From NCBI GenBank assembly GCA_009746045.1, contig RPFO01000015.1:917529-981528 (forward strand): a DNA stretch of 64,000 bases. The letters run 5' to 3'. Positions 41,822-54,141 of this stretch are shown here, in pieces. The DNA is from Mesostigma viride (lineage: Eukaryota > Streptophyta > Mesostigmatophyceae > Mesostigmatales > Mesostigmataceae). Numbering within the stretch: position 1 is the first letter of the stretch; the number at the start of each line of letters is the position of its first letter. The notes under the pieces were generated by a model. The model saw only the letters and a list, made by a program, of their open reading frames with translations, ran no database searches and had not been told where the DNA came from. Position numbers and translations under genes: made by a program.

Positions 41822-42328
41822 ATGGCAGCACACATTGCGGGGAAGCCAACTACGGGAACCACCACCGCCACCAACGCAGGACAACCAACCGCCGCCGCGC
41901 CACCAACGCAGGACAAACTACCACCGCCGCCACCAACGCAGGACAACCAACCACCGCCGCCACCAACGCAGGACAAACTATGTAACACCACCGCCACCAA
42001 CGCAGGACAACCAACCACCACTGCCACCAACGCAGGACAAACTACATACCACCACCGCCACCAACGCAGGACAACCAACCACCACCGCCACCACCGCAGG
42101 ACAAACTACCACCACCGCCACCAACGCAGGACAAACTACTACCACCACCGCCATCGGTGCAGGACAACCAACCACCACCGACGCCACCAATCGCAGGTGA
42201 ATACTAACGAGCCTTGGGGTTGGGGTTTGTATGCCCTTGGGGTTTGTCTGTTCGGTGCTTCCCCTTGGCACAAGCTTTACCAACAGGTCGTGGACCGGCT
42301 GAATCGCGTAGTATCTACGGGCACCTGA
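41822..42328 (+). CDS. ORF across a CCACCAACGCAGGACAA minisatellite
   Basis: 168 residues, mostly repeat-encoded Thr/Pro/His/Gln text (PPPPPTQDNQ and the like). The frame shifts of repeat units keep more than one frame open at once, so the ORF may be fortuitous. The last 45 residues (EPWGWGLYALGV) are unique. No function assigned. Confidence 0.3.
   Translation: MAAHIAGKPTTGTTTATNAGQPTAAAPPTQDKLPPPPPTQDNQPPPPPTQDKLCNTTATNAGQPTTTATNAGQTTYHHRHQRRTTNHHRHHRRTNYHHRHQRRTNYYHHRHRCRTTNHHRRHQSQVNTNEPWGWGLYALGVCLFGASPWHKLYQQVVDRLNRVVSTGT
41853..42196 (+). repeat. Minisatellite, ~27-33 bp unit, about eleven copies
   Basis: Core ACCAACGCAGGACAAAC or ACAACC, with CCACCGCCACC linkers of varying length. 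Confidence 0.85.
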
Positions 42329-42329
42329 A

Positions 42330-43052
42330 CCCGGTGATTCTACTTTGCGCCTCTTCCGAGATTCGCACAGTCTGCATTTCTTTGGTCCATTCCGTCGCCA
42401 CCACCTGTTGTTTCTTCTGGGATCTGTACCTTGGGCCGTTGCATGCATGGTTCACGCCACACATTGAAAGTGATGATCTACGTTTTTTGTCTTTGCACAA
42501 TGTGCAGCTTTTTTGGACGTTTGGAAACATGGCATGGCTAACGTAATGACTGACAAGATAGACTTTTCGGTGGTGTCCCATCACGGTGTTTTTTCTCGTA
42601 GATGGACGGAGCAGCGATCGCAGCATTGGTGCTTACCCATATAACCTCCGGGCCAGCTTTAGGCTAGCAACACACGCCCTGACTGATCAAGCGTTTGTTT
42701 CGGCCACACCGTCTAGGTCATCTAGTCGCTCTATACGTTAGCCAGCCATCATTTTTAACAAACAAGGATCCACATTTCCCACTCCATTCATCTCCACATC
42801 ATCCTGAACGATCGACAACGCGGACAAGATAACGGCAGGCTCGAACTACCATGGTCCGGATTCTCCAGATTTCTGGCGTGCGCTGGTTGTCTAATTGATA
42901 TATGTTAGACGTACCGCTTCCCCGTGTCATCTCATGCTTTAGTGTGTCCATGTTTTAGTGTGTCCGTGTACAATTGGTGTACGCCAGTCGTCATAGTGCA
43001 AGGGATTGAGCACGCCAAGTCGCTGCGATGATAGTCGTTAATCTTAGATCAA
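42330..43052. other. No gene seen
   Basis: Mixed-composition sequence with no protein-like frame beyond about 60 codons on either strand and no recognised repeat. Confidence 0.35.
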
Positions 43053-43680
43053 TTGGATGTATCACTTTACGACGCAGTCGGTTCTTTTGTGCTTGTTGAT
43101 GGCGGCTTCATTGTACTCATGCTGCTATTCCTCTTTCTTCATTCTGTATTGGCATCATTCAAAATGCAGGGACCGATGACTGCATCCCTAACAAGCTCCA
43201 CGAAGCCAGCGCTGCTGATCACGGATCGACATCGACGAAGTCCTTATTCCTGGCCGGCCGCGGTAGCTGGAAGTTTGTTAGAGACTGCCCCTCCTCAGGT
43301 CATTTGGCCACCGCGTGACCACAACGATACCATCCTAGGACCCTTGCAGGTGGGCCAAGTGGTCAAAGTTTTCATTCCAGGGGTGACGCAGTTGCCAAGA
43401 GCGATCGTCGGTTTTCATTCGCAGAATGAGTTGTGTGGCGTGCTGCTTGCAAACATGCCATTTATCCGCCAAGAGCACCTCCTGAACCATGACCGAGAAT
43501 CCCGGCTGAGGGTGACAGATGAGCCACTTGCCATTTACATGACGTGGACTCCCTGCATGGCAACTTTGGTGCAACCCTTGGTTCTTATAACGGCCAGGTG
43601 TATGCGGTCAAGGACTTGACGCCTCAGCAGGCGCGGATGGCTGAGGTGACAGGGTTGGTTGTTGCGGGTCAGGTTGACTA
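43053..43680 (+). CDS. Unrecognised ORF with hydrophobic N-terminus
   Basis: 188 residues from 43053; residues 10-35 (VLVDGGFIVLMLLFLFLHSVLA) could be a signal anchor. The frame ends at 43619, while another frame (GNFGATLGSYNGQVYAVKDL, about 43555-43680) looks more protein-like, so a frameshift near 43550 is possible. No family recognised. Confidence 0.3.
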
Positions 43681-43729
43681 GTGTCTGGCGGAAGGCTTCG
43701 ATGGCTTCGTCGTTTCTACCGACGGCAAC

Positions 43730-45723
43730 TTGAAACAATTCCAGCTGCCATGTCAGCGCGAAATGCCTATAAGGGCAGTGTCCAGCGCGGGTACAACATC
43801 GCGCGGCCCCATGATTGACCTGCCCAAGTCATTGGCGGCCAAGTCATTGGCGGCCTTCAACCGCGAGCCGCAGAAATCACCCACACCGGTGGCTGCTGCA
43901 CCCAGCGACCCGCCTACTAAGTCACAAAAAGCGGTGGCATGCAGCTGGGCCAAGCGACCTGCCCAAGTCACGAAAAGGTGCAAGGGGTCATACACGGAGG
44001 GTGACCGCTGACAAGTCGACACCTGCATCCAAAGTCCCTACAATTATAAAGAAGCAGCGAGTGAGGAACACCCGATCGGGTAGAGGCAAGCAGCCGAGCC
44101 TCGACATACATGAAGGGGACGAGCTTGAAGGTGGGCCGCGGATGTCGTCCTTGGCGACATCACGACACTGTGCATGGGACGAACATGCGCAACGGAAAGC
44201 ATGCGGGGGAGGGATTCGGGGAGCTGGCTATAGCCCAGCCAGCCATACCGGCCGCGAGGGCAACAATGTCAACAATGACCTTTTGGCATCGGTAAAGGAG
44301 CTGTCCACGTACATGAAGGAGGCAATGACAAACATGCTCACTGCGGTAAGCGTGGCCAAGGATACGGATGGACACCATGCAACCAGCAGCAGTGTGGGCG
44401 GCACTGGCACGGGCGATGGCACGGGCGGTGCCATGGCCAACAACATTGGGGGTGGTGGCACGGCCTACTATGGCACGGGCGCTTCCATGGCCAACGGCAT
44501 GGGGGGTGCCATAGCCAACGGCACGAGCGATGACATGGCCAACGGCATTGGGGGTGCCATGGCCAACGGCACTGGCGGTGTCATAGCCAACGGAACGGGT
44601 GGTGCCATGCCCAACAGCACGGGCGGTGCCATGCCGAACAACACGGGTGGTGGGCTGGTGGCATGCCCAACGGCATGATGGGTGGTGGTATGGCCAACGG
44701 CACGGGTGGTGGCATGCCCAACAACACCGGCGGTGCCATGCCGAACGGCACGGGTGGTGGCATGCCCAACGGCATGATGGGTGGTGGTATGGGCAACGGC
44801 ACGGGTGGTGGCATGCCCAACGGTATGATGGGTGGTGGCATGACCAATGACACGGGTGGTGGCATGCCCAACGGCGTGATGGGTGGTGGCATGCCCAACG
44901 GCACGGGCGGTGCCATGCCGAACGGCACGGGTGGTGGCATGCCCAACGGCATGATGGGTAGTGGTATGGCCAACGGCACGGGTGGTGGCATGCCCAACGG
45001 TATGATGGGTGGTGGCATGACCAATGGCACGGGTGGTGGCATGCCCAACGGCGTGATGGGTGGTGGCATGGCTAACGGCACGGGCGGTGTCATGGCCAAT
45101 GGTATGGGTGGTGGCATGCCCAACGGCACAGGCGGTGCCATGCCCTGGCAACGGCATGATTGGTGGTGGCATGGCCAATGGCATGGGCGGTGCGATGGCC
45201 AACGGCATGATGGGTGGTGGCATGGCCAATGGCATGATGGGCGGTGCCATGGCCAACGGCATGATGGGTGGTGGCATGGGTGGTGGCATGTTCAACGCCA
45301 TGATGGGTGGTGGCATGGCCAACGGCATGGTAGGCGGTGGTATGGGTTATTGTGGCATGGGCAATGGCATGGCTGGTGGCATGGCCAACGCGATGATGGG
45401 TGGTGGCATGGCCAATGCCATGATGGGTGGTGGCATGCCCATGCAACGGCATGATGGGTGGTGGCATGGCCAACGCTATGATGGGTGGTGGCATGGCCAA
45501 CGCCATGATGGGTGGTGGCATGGCCAACGCCATGATGGGTGGTGGCATGGCCAACGCCATGATGGGTGGTGGCATGGCCAACGCCGTGATGGGTGGTGGC
45601 ATGGCCAACGGCATGATGGGTGGTGGCATGGCCAACGCCATGATGGGTGGTGGCATGGGCGCCAACGCCATGATGGGTGGTGGCTCGTTTTGGCCGTCCC
45701 GTACCCAGCCGTATTTTCTTTAA
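43730..45723 (+). CDS. Gly/Met/Asn/Ala repeat protein, frameshifted
   Basis: A basic N-terminal part (43730-44011, then 43815 frame) precedes a helical piece (LLASVKELSTYMKEAM near 44285) and a very long array of MANGMMGGG and MPNGTGGG units, in frames 43815-44678, 44663-45454 and 45427-45723. The end is SFWPSRTQPYFL. The repeats would give a low-complexity, flexible tract. Family unknown. The frame changes inside the array could be real slippage or assembly error. Confidence 0.4.
44385..45690 (+). repeat. Minisatellite of 24- and 27-bp units
   Basis: Units encode MANGTGGG (24 bp) or MANGMMGGG (27 bp), with the core GGTGGTGGCATGGCCAACG. Dozens of copies; the right part (45430-45690) is almost pure 27-bp units, the left part mostly 24-bp or mixed. 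Confidence 0.9.
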
Positions 45724-46054
45724 TGGTTTTTGCGGTGTAGTTCGACGTGTCAAAACCCAAATAAGCATCATAATTTCCTTGTGAATGTCTTAAACAATCA
45801 ATCCATGGCAAGTCGGCTTGCCTTTCCTCACAAACATGATCATGCCATGTTTGCCCTAAGCACATGCTAGGTTTGCTCAAATTTCATATAATGTGGAGCT
45901 ATTTTGTAAAAAATAATGATGATTCCGTACTGAACTTAATTTCTTGAGAAATGTCTTCAACATTGAATCCATAGCAAGTCTCATGCATTTCCTCACAAGA
46001 CACAAATTTGAGCAAAATCTGTGGCTTTGTGCAAAACCCAGTGGATCCCCGCCC
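45724..46054. other. No gene seen
   Basis: AT-rich spacer between the repeat ORF and the K1 LTR piece. It has two related segments (about 45775-45870 and 45935-46020, CAAATTT- and CCATGGCAAGTC-like words) that look like an old local duplication. Confidence 0.35.
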
Positions 46055-46132
46055 TGTGCAAAAGACGGACGAGACGAATCTGATCTCAATGCACTCACAT
46101 ATGTATAACTATAATATGCCATCCACCACTCA
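46055..46132 (-). repeat. K1: gypsy-type LTR, left piece
   Basis: Matches 55567-55640 in K2 (CAAAAGACG.ACGAGACGA, then TATAATA.GCCAT). Element E sits between this and 53702-54141. Confidence 0.7.
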
Positions 46133-46786
46133 TGGGACGCCAATGTGCTAGTTGGATGCAGGATGAGGAGACCTTTCTAATGCCGTGTTGACCGCCTGAA
46201 ACAGACAAGGGACATGAGAGTTATCAGGTCCCGAAGTACTGCCGACCGGCGGCGGTGGCAGTGCACACCGAGGTCGCCGTGGACAGGACACGTGGCAGGC
46301 AGGGCCTGCACAGGCTTAGCCTGGACCATCACGTGACTAAGGTCCACGGAGGCTGAGGACGCAACGGTCCTGTGGCTAAGTAGAGACCAGTAGGCCAGTC
46401 GCGGGCTCTGCAAGGATACGCATCCGTGCAGAGCTGTGACAGGAACTGGTGATACCTAGTCACGGGATGTCAGAGGTCCTTAACGCTACCTGCAGCGAGG
46501 ATGCAAGGTAGCGGTAAGCTGAGCTCTGGCAAGGTAGCGGTGCACTGTGCGAGGCCGACGGGAGATGCCTTAGGGCACGATGGAAATGAGGTAACATAAA
46601 GCTATGGCCTAAGGCAGGTCAAGGCAGTTCTTTGCCGACGCACCGTGGTTGTCACTTGGAGTGAGCAAGCCAGCGAGAGCGTTACCTGGGGCGAGGAGCA
46701 AAGGTTGCAAGCTATGCGACCTAGGTCCTAACAGTTGCGACAAGGACCAGGAGCTCACAGCAGCTGCCTGGCCGGCGTCGCTAAAT
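46133..46786 (+). repeat. E 5' LTR
   Basis: 654 bp; nearly identical to the 3' LTR. Ends GCTAAAT before CGTATTATTG. Confidence 0.85.
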
Positions 46787-47670
46787 CGTATTATTGTTCC
46801 GGGTTTTTGAGAAGAGCTCCGGGAGCAGTGGTTTCTGCTCTGCGACAGGCACGAGAAGCAATGACGCCAGGCGAGCTAGGCTGCAGGCGGTTATTTTCCT
46901 CGGTGCTCGGCAGGGCGGAGACAGTGTTATAATATGATGTCGAGACGGCCTGATTGACGGGTTTGGTGGTCTTGCTACGTGCTCGGGACTTTCTTGGGCG
47001 AAGTTGCTGTGATGTCGCTAGGTGGCGCCAGGTGTTTGCTTGCGTCGTGGCTAGTTAAAGCTATGGCGAAGGGGCTTTGGTGACGCTAGCGGTAGTGAAA
47101 GCGGCAAGCGAGACAACCCGTGCGTTTCGGCAGCCAGATCTGTCCAGTCGGCGAGGAATTGAGCTTTGCCTGGACTGGTGTGGGTTTGAGGATTTACAGT
47201 CTGTGCCCTCGTTGCTTGGCAGCATTTCCGGATGAGCGTTTTGGTCGGCATATTCGTCAGAGCCAGGAGCAGCCTGTCGTTTTCCCTGCCACGCTTGAGG
47301 TGGTAGAGGTCTGCAAGGGCTGGACGTCAAGGACGTGTATTGCGGCTTGTAGAACGACTGAGACCGGAAAGAGCAACTGCAGCTGTCAGAGTGGCAGCAA
47401 GCGACTGGTAGCGGCATCGTCACGGCAGTGGTCTACAAAGAGAGCGGTGGACATTGTGGCGAAGCTTGAGACCTGTGCGGGGAAATCATGCAGGGTGCGT
47501 GGTTTGGTATGAGCTCCTTCTGAGGCTTTGTCAACTGTCGAGCGCCTGGAAGAAAGGCGACCAGTAAGCCGGTGTTGGGGCTAGTTCCTCTGCTTGCAGG
47601 ATCAGTTCGGCCTACGTCTCTTCGGTCCGGGCGTTGCTTTCATTGCTGCCACCTTGTATCTGTGTCCATA
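46787..47670 (+). other. E leader, conserved with F, without a clear ORF
   Basis: 880 bp between LTR and gag. It matches the minus strand of 34769-35428 and 31680-31969 (F) well, with indels out of frame. Unlike family A it shows no ORF0. Confidence 0.6.
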
Positions 47671-48896
47671 ATGCTTAAGGGCAAGAACGGGGTCGGCGGC
47701 GGGAGCAAGGCGGTTGCGACGGAGGGTGAGAGGCGGAAAGCGTCAGTGCCAGCAGTCGGCCAGCCAGAAGGGGAGACGATTCCCACGATGGAGGGCGTGG
47801 CGGGGCAAAAGACGCGGTACCGGAAGCGAAAGGAGGAAGCACGGGGGAAGGAGCGCGCAGAAGGGCCATCGGACAGCTTTGAGCTGGCTGGAGGAGGCCA
47901 AGGGGAGGGGATGCAGGCCAACGGTGGTAAGACGGCCCGTGTGGCCGAGGCAGTCGTTCCTCCTCATGTTTCTGTAGACGCTTGGGCTGGGGGTGCTGGG
48001 GCTTCTGCTGTGGGTAGTGATGCTCGCGCGTTGCCAGGAACTAGACCCCACATAAGTGCTGTAGCCGTGATGAACGGCCAGAAGCCTCTGAAGCCACCCG
48101 TGAGTCAGGAGGAGTTAGACAAGTGGTTAGAGGATATGGAGCTAGTCACCTACTCCGTAGATCCCACTGTCAATCTCGTCCAGGTGTTCCATGCTTCCTC
48201 AGTGAATAGGGATTCTTCTGAGCGTGTGAGGGACAAAGCCAGGTCTGCAGTGAAGGATAAGCTCTCTTAGGAGCAGTTTCTCCTGGGCCTGCGTCAGGAG
48301 TTTTCTGACAAAGTCCTCAACCTCACTAATCACTACAAGCTGGCCTATGATGCGTTTGAGATCAGGGGCTCAGTGTGGATGGTCGCAATGCAGCTAGGCT
48401 GTTTGCAGATCAGACAGATGGGTCGCTGGCTGCCTTAGAGAGGGTAGTCTTGAGCATTCGCCCATCTGCCCCTGCTTGTAAACCCATTCAGACCTCAGGT
48501 GCTTCAGCCTCCGCTAGCCAGGTGCAGGGGGATGCCCCAGGGCAGGCAGCCCAGGGAGGTCCTCATCCTAGCAGGCGTCAGAGGGCTGGGAGGCGCAGGG
48601 GGGTTGGAAACCAAGGTGGCAAGGGCCAGCAGCAAGGGGCTCAGAACAAGGGTCAGAAGCAGGCTGGTGGTCACCAAGGGGGGCAGCAGGGGGGGAGGTA
48701 GCCAAGGGCAAGGCAAGAGCCAGGGCCAAGGCAACCAGAATAAGCCAGGCAACCAGAACCAAGGGGGGTCAGAGGAAGGCCCCGGCTGGGAAGGAGGATA
48801 AGTGCTTTGGCTGTGGTAAGACAGGTCACTGGCACCGTGATTGCCCTGATCTGGCCAATGCTGCAGGAGCAGGTGGTCAGTCCAGGAAGCCGTGAC
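47671..48896 (+). pseudogene. gag: Gag of E
   Basis: ATG 47671 (MLKGKNGVGGG); first stop at 48270 (TAG), then the same frame continues EQFLLGLRQEFSDKVLNLT, so the stop is a recent-looking lesion. Later parts shift frame (48375-48701) and end with the knuckle CFGCGKTGHWHRDC (48804-48845). Basic, Gln/Gly-rich tail. Not functional as it stands. Confidence 0.75.
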
Positions 48897-49249
48897 TTAG
48901 TGCAGTGCCCCATGTAAATAGTCAGTCACCCCAGGTGGGGCAGGTGGCACTTGTAAATATGGATGATAGGGGTGCACCTCCTGTTCAGCAGCAGGGGGTT
49001 GGGAATACTGATGGGTTTGTTCTTCCACATGATTGCAATGTCGCTGCTGCAGCAGTGCAATTCCCTGGGCCTGTGGCAGGTACAGGGTCTTCAGTGAGTG
49101 TTGGCTCTGGGAGTCAAGCAGCTCAGCTGGAAAGTCCTGCTGGCGCCGAGGGAACCACTGTTGGCTCTGGGAGTCAAGCTGTGGAGGTCCCTGGTTCCAA
49201 GGAGCAGGAGGTGGGTCGTGCGGTCCCGCGCACACAGCCAAGTCCTAGT

Positions 49250-52092
49250 TCCTCCTTATGCAGTGAGACTGATAGGGGGTTGAGCTATGCAGCCGCTGGG
49301 CATACTCTATACCATGTATTTGGGCGCTCTAAACAGGCAGAAATGTTTGCTTGAAAGCTAGGTAAGCAGCCTCTGTTGGAGTCCTGCACTGCAGCTGCTG
49401 CTGAGAACTGTGTCTGTCAGGAGAATCAGATTCACCCACCACGGTCCCACGCTAGAGAGCCTGCTAGAGAGCGGGGGATATCCAAGTAGATATACAGCAC
49501 ATGCGTGGTTTGTATCTGTTGGTGGGGGTGGATAGGTTCAGCCGGTATGGGCTGTTGACCATCCTGCCTGGCATGGATGAGCATCACTTGTTGTTGGGTC
49601 TCCAGTCTTTGTTGCCATGCTTTGGGGTGTACACCTTGGTGCAAGCTGACTTGCAGTTTGACTGCTTGAGAAAGCATGCTGATCAGCTTCCGTGTAAGCT
49701 GGTAGTGGTCCCTAGAGAGAGTCATGGGCAGCAGGGGCTGTAGAGAGATCTATCCGTGAGGTAAAGACAGTGGTGCTAGCAGCAAAGACTGTGCCAGTGG
49801 TAGCATCTGCTTTGGAAAAGGCAGCCTGGTGCAAGGGGATTGAGGAACAGCTTAACCACAGGGTAAACTATTACTATGATGGTGTGGCAGTCTCTCCCTT
49901 AGCAGCGCAGTTTGGGTTGTTGTCCCCAGAGGTAGTGGGTGCCTGCCTGAGAAAGGCAGATAGAGTGTTTGCTCGGCTGAGGCGCAAGGACAAGGGCTGG
50001 AAAAATGCTGAGGCCCCTTGTGGGAATGGGGGTCAGGATGTGGAAGGAGCCATCAATACCAGGCAAGCGTGGCAAGTGGCAGGATGGGCTGGTAACCCAG
50101 TTGGATGAGGCCAACCATTCTTGTCTGGTAGCCTTGGACAGGGATCCTAGGCGCGTGTACAGGTTGTCCTGGGCTCACATCCGAGAGAAAAGGCCAAGTG
50201 CAATCTGGCCTGTAGACGGCCCTGAGCCTCCCTTGGAGGTTGAGGCTCAGGAGGAGAGCCAGGCAGTAGATGCTAACCCTCCATGCTTGGATGATGGTCT
50301 GTCCTGGATGGACGAGGGTGAGCTGGAATCTGCTGCATCAACTGTCACAAGGCCAGTAGGGGGCCAGGGCTGGACCAAAGCCCAAGGGGCTCCTCATGGC
50401 GGACGTCATCCGGGCATTGATGAGCGGCAAGCGTGATCCCAAGGTATCTAAGCTCACGGGGTGGGGGTCATGCTGGGCAGCAACATTAGAGGTGGATACC
50501 AACTCGCAGGTGTCCATTCTGAGGGCTGAGGATGCTGCAAGGTTGCAGATGTCTGTAGCCGGTTGCCCAGCCGTGTCTGATTTCTCGAGGAATGTGTCCA
50601 TGAAAGTTCTGGGGGAGGTGAGTGTGCCTATTCTGGGGGTGCCCACGGTGTTCTGTGTGGTAGAGGGCTATGAGGGTCCAGCCATACTGGGGCAGAATTT
50701 CTTATGCCAGCCGGAGGTGACGATAACCTCTGAGGAATTGGCACTAGAAGGGCAGGGTAGTTTACCCCTCCAGAGATATCGCTACTCCCAGGGACTTAGT
50801 GTGGCTGTAAGGGCTGTGAAGGGTGTTGCAGTGGAGGGGCCTGATTCTAAGGAGCCCATTGCTAAGGACCTGCTGATCATCCCAACTACGTTTGACCCAC
50901 GCCAGTTGGGGGTGCAGAGGTACCAGATCCCTGGAACGAGTCCTGTACCTTGGCGCAAGCTAGTGGAGATGATGCAAAGCCCCAAGATGGCTAAGGCATG
51001 GACTCCTGGCTTCGTTGCTTCTGGGCATGAGTGGATGATTGCCAACTGTGCAGAGCCTGTAGAGGTCCTCCCTGAGGATCACCAGCTGCTCAGATTGATG
51101 TTTGTCCTCAAGCTCAAACAGGTAGATGGTGTCGAGGTGCCACATGTCAGACCAATTGCAACCGAGTACCATGGCACTAGACAGATAGCAGATGAGGAGC
51201 TCTATACACCAGGGATGCTGCATGACACGTGGAGAATGTTGTTGTGTGTTTTCTTATCCTTCCTGGTCAAAGGCATTGCCTATGGCTCTGCTTTGATAGA
51301 TTTCAAGGGGGCTTTTCTCAAGGGTGACCAGGAAGAGGCTAGGGAGACATGGCGAACAATACCACCTTTCTTTGATAAGTGTGCCTGCTGTGTTAAGTGT
51401 CCCTGCAGGAGCCCATTACCCGGCCAAGAGGTGCTACCATACGCGGTATGTTGGCATGGTTGGCTAGCATTTGTGCGCCTGACCTGCTGGTCTTGAGTCG
51501 GTTGACAGATTCCCAGCTGGTCGAGGTGGGTGTTGAGAGTGTGATGCAATCTGTGAGGATGTCTCCACCTCTCATCTTGGGTCCTTTGGATTAGTACAGG
51601 CCCTTTGACATGGTTCTCTATGTGGACAGTTCTATGGATAGTAGGAAGGTCACAGAGGTCAGGGGGCGGGCAGCAGCATTAATCACCCTGGTGCAGGAAC
51701 AGTCCTCTCTGGTCTGCTGGTACAGTCGGTTGCAGAATAGGGTAACCCCCAGCAGTGACATTGCTGAGTGCAGGGCAATCTGTGAGGGGCTGCACACAGC
51801 CCTTTACTTGAGGGAGCTTTTCTACCAGCTATGTAAGGTAGCTTCCTGTCGGTTGCAGATGCACACACTGGTGAAAACTGGCAGCATGGGCATGGTGCAG
51901 TTCGTGCACAGGCAGCTGGCCAGAAGCAGGGACCTTGATTATCTGTTGCTCAAGGCACTGTCCTGCTTAGCTGACATTGAACATGTGGCTGGCCTGGATA
52001 ACCCTGCAGATGCTCTCACCAAGCTTGAGGAGAAGGCCGTGCAGCAGTACCCTCTGCTCCGTGGGCTCATGGGCCCCATGGTGGGGTGCTAG
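49250..52092 (+). pseudogene. pol: Pol of E: integrase, protease, RT (palm deleted), RNase H
   Basis: Integrase pieces: DIQHMRG near 49490, ADLQFD near 49648, then HGQQG with a one-base slip and ERSIREVK. Frame 50396-51496 holds the protease (VDTNSQVSIL from 50492; AILGQNFL near 50680) and the RT start (LLRLMFVLKLKQ, IDFKGAFLKGD). After KCACCVKC the sequence jumps to the connection (RGMLAWLASICAPDL), so the HGDD palm segment, about 130 codons, is missing. RNase H (YVDSSMDS, AECRAI, NPADALTK) runs to 52092; its second Asp (KTDS in A) reads KTGS. Confidence 0.8.
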
Positions 52093-53036
52093 GGAGACCA
52101 ACGCCTTGCTCTGAGGTGGGATGTGTCCCGGTGGGCTGGGTAGCCAGAAATGGCTGACAGCAGGTTCTTCAGGGTTCGTACACCCTGCTGAACAGGGGTC
52201 AGGGTGGAGTCACTCCCCTGGCTGAGAATATCGCCTGGCCCTGTCATGGGGTTGCAGAAGGGTCTTAAGGACCTTGTAACCGGCCTTGGGTCTTCATGGA
52301 ATGGACCCTGAAAGGGCAGCCCAAATGTTGGCTCTTACAGGTTGCTGTACATTTGTTTATATTCTCTGTAACCAACCTGTTGCATGCTAATAAAACCCTG
52401 GTTGTGTGACCATGTTGGACGTGGTTGCCAGGGAGCCTCATTATGGGTTATTCTCTCTATATTAATAAGTCATAATCGTGTTATCTCCATTTCATGTTTG
52501 TTTGTAATGTACAGTTCCAGGAGCTGTTCCAAACCTGGAGGATATGGGGTGGGGTTCGATTCCCCAGCTGACCACAGCCTGGCATGTGTGAATCCTGAGT
52601 TTATCCCTCAGTGAGGACATGGGCTCCCCAGCTTGGCAAGCATTAACTGGGCTCTATCCGTGTCTGTTGAATGAAAAGGAAGGGGAATGGTTGTGAGCGG
52701 GCGCCTCTGATACGGGCGCCTGTGATAACTGGAAAGGACCAGGAACTCACAATAATACGTATCATAACTTCCTCTGTCCAAGTTCAGCTGCCTGGATGTA
52801 GAGACCTCACTTTTCTCCTCAACCAGGTTCCCAAAAGAAAGGGTTGGGGGCTGACATCTGGGTCAGGGCTGGGCCTTGGAACCAATGTTGGCTCTGGACT
52901 AATCTTTGGGTAAAACCTCAAGTTCCAAAAGAAGGGCAGCCCTGGCCTCTGGGAGAGGTCAGGAGTCTGTGGCATGAGTGAGCATGGCTGATTGGAATCT
53001 CAGGCTGGTCCAGCCTCCAAAACAAGAAAGGGTTGG
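52093..53036 (+). other. E 3' untranslated region with T-arm/B-box motif
   Basis: Perfect T-arm hairpin TGGGG/TTCGATT/CCCCA at 52550-52566 and exact B-box GGTTCGATTCC at 52553-52563. The last ~240 bases resemble the same region of D. A purine tract (AACAAGAAAGGG) precedes the LTR. Confidence 0.7.
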
Positions 53037-53701
53037 AGTTAGCATATTGGGACGCCAATGTGCTAGTTGGATGCAGGATGAGGAGACCTTTCTAACGCCG
53101 TGTTGACCGCCTGAAACAGACAAGGGACGTGAGAGTTATCAGGTCCCGAAGTACTGCCGACCGGCGGCGGTGGCAGTGCACACCGAGGTCGCCGTGGACA
53201 GGACACGTGGCAGGCAGGGCCTGCACAGGCTTAGCCTGGACCATCACGTGACTAAGGTCCACGGAGGCTGAGGACGCAACGGTCCTGTGGCTAAGTAGAG
53301 ACCAGTAGGCCAGTCGCGGGCTCTGCAAGGATACGCATCCGTGCAGAGCTGTGACAGGAACTGGTGATACCTAGTCACGGGATGTCAGAGGTCCTTAACG
53401 CTACCTGCAGCGAGGATGCAAGGTAGCGGTAAGCTGAGCTCTGGCAAGGTAGCGGTGCACTGTGCGAGGCCGACGGGAGATGCCTTAGGGCACGATGGAA
53501 ATGAGGTAACATAAAGCTATGGCCTAAGGCAGGTCAAGGCAGTTCTTTGCCGACGCACCGTGGTTGTCACTTGGAGTGAGCAAGCCAGCGAGAGCGTTAC
53601 CTGGGGCGAGGAGCAAAGGTTGCAAGCTATGCGACCTAGGTCCTAACAGTTGCGACAAGGACCAGGAGCTCACACCAGCTGCCTGGCCGGCGTCGCTAAA
53701 T
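53037..53701 (+). repeat. E 3' LTR
   Basis: 665 bp, starts AGTTAGCATATTGGG, ends GCTAAAT. Confidence 0.85.
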
Positions 53702-54141
53702 CATGCCAAGACCAATGCAATTCAGGAATACGAAGGAAACACCTAAACAGCCATGACCCAAGCAAATATGTGTTACAATTCATAACACACGCCGAGTGCC
53801 AACACGAGGGGTAGGACGTGCATAAATGACCACTAACGGTCAGGTACCCTCGGCCCGACCTGGCCCTCGCACGAAGGAACCACTCTGGTCCACTACATCT
53901 ACAAAAAGGATAAGGACCACTCATAAAGTACTGTATGCGGTGCAGCACTGATGCACCGATACACCAGACTACGGCACCACACAACAAAGGCCCATTAAAC
54001 ACAGGCCACAGGCACTAGCTACACATAGGCGTAGTAAGGTTCACGGTCAACAACTCAGACCGCACTGACTAGCTGAGGCCACTGAAACTTAAGTCCTAAA
54101 TTTACGGCCGTAACTACAGCAGGTTGTTACGCGACGGAACA
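53702..54141 (-). repeat. K1: gypsy-type LTR, right piece
   Basis: Matches K2 (55660-56034) with about 20 percent change; ends CGACGGAACA, the counterpart of CGACGTAACA. With 46055-46132 it forms a solo or truncated LTR that E entered. Confidence 0.7.

Larger units (their letters stand above)
46133..53701 (+). mobile_element. Element E, degenerate copia-like element
   Basis: LTRs at 46133-46786 (lacking the first ~11 bases) and 53037-53701. The right flank CATGC and the left CATG suggest a duplication CATGC, partly lost with the LTR start. It holds a long noncoding leader, gag and pol of the same order as A (integrase, protease, RT, RNase H), all interrupted. Related to A by protein and to D and F by LTR. 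Confidence 0.85.

Noticed and set aside
41853-42196. Regular repeats resembling a CRISPR array
   Set aside because: Spacing varies, spacers are themselves repetitive, and the context is eukaryotic. It is a minisatellite.
44468-45328. Long antisense ORFs rich in Pro/Met/Ala across the minisatellite
   Set aside because: They result from the multiple-of-three repeat read on the other strand; the plus-strand frame has the unique ends.
52520-52570. A tRNA gene in the 3' UTR of E (and 7040-7095 in A1)
   Set aside because: The T-arm is perfect but the upstream bases do not form D or anticodon arms of normal size.
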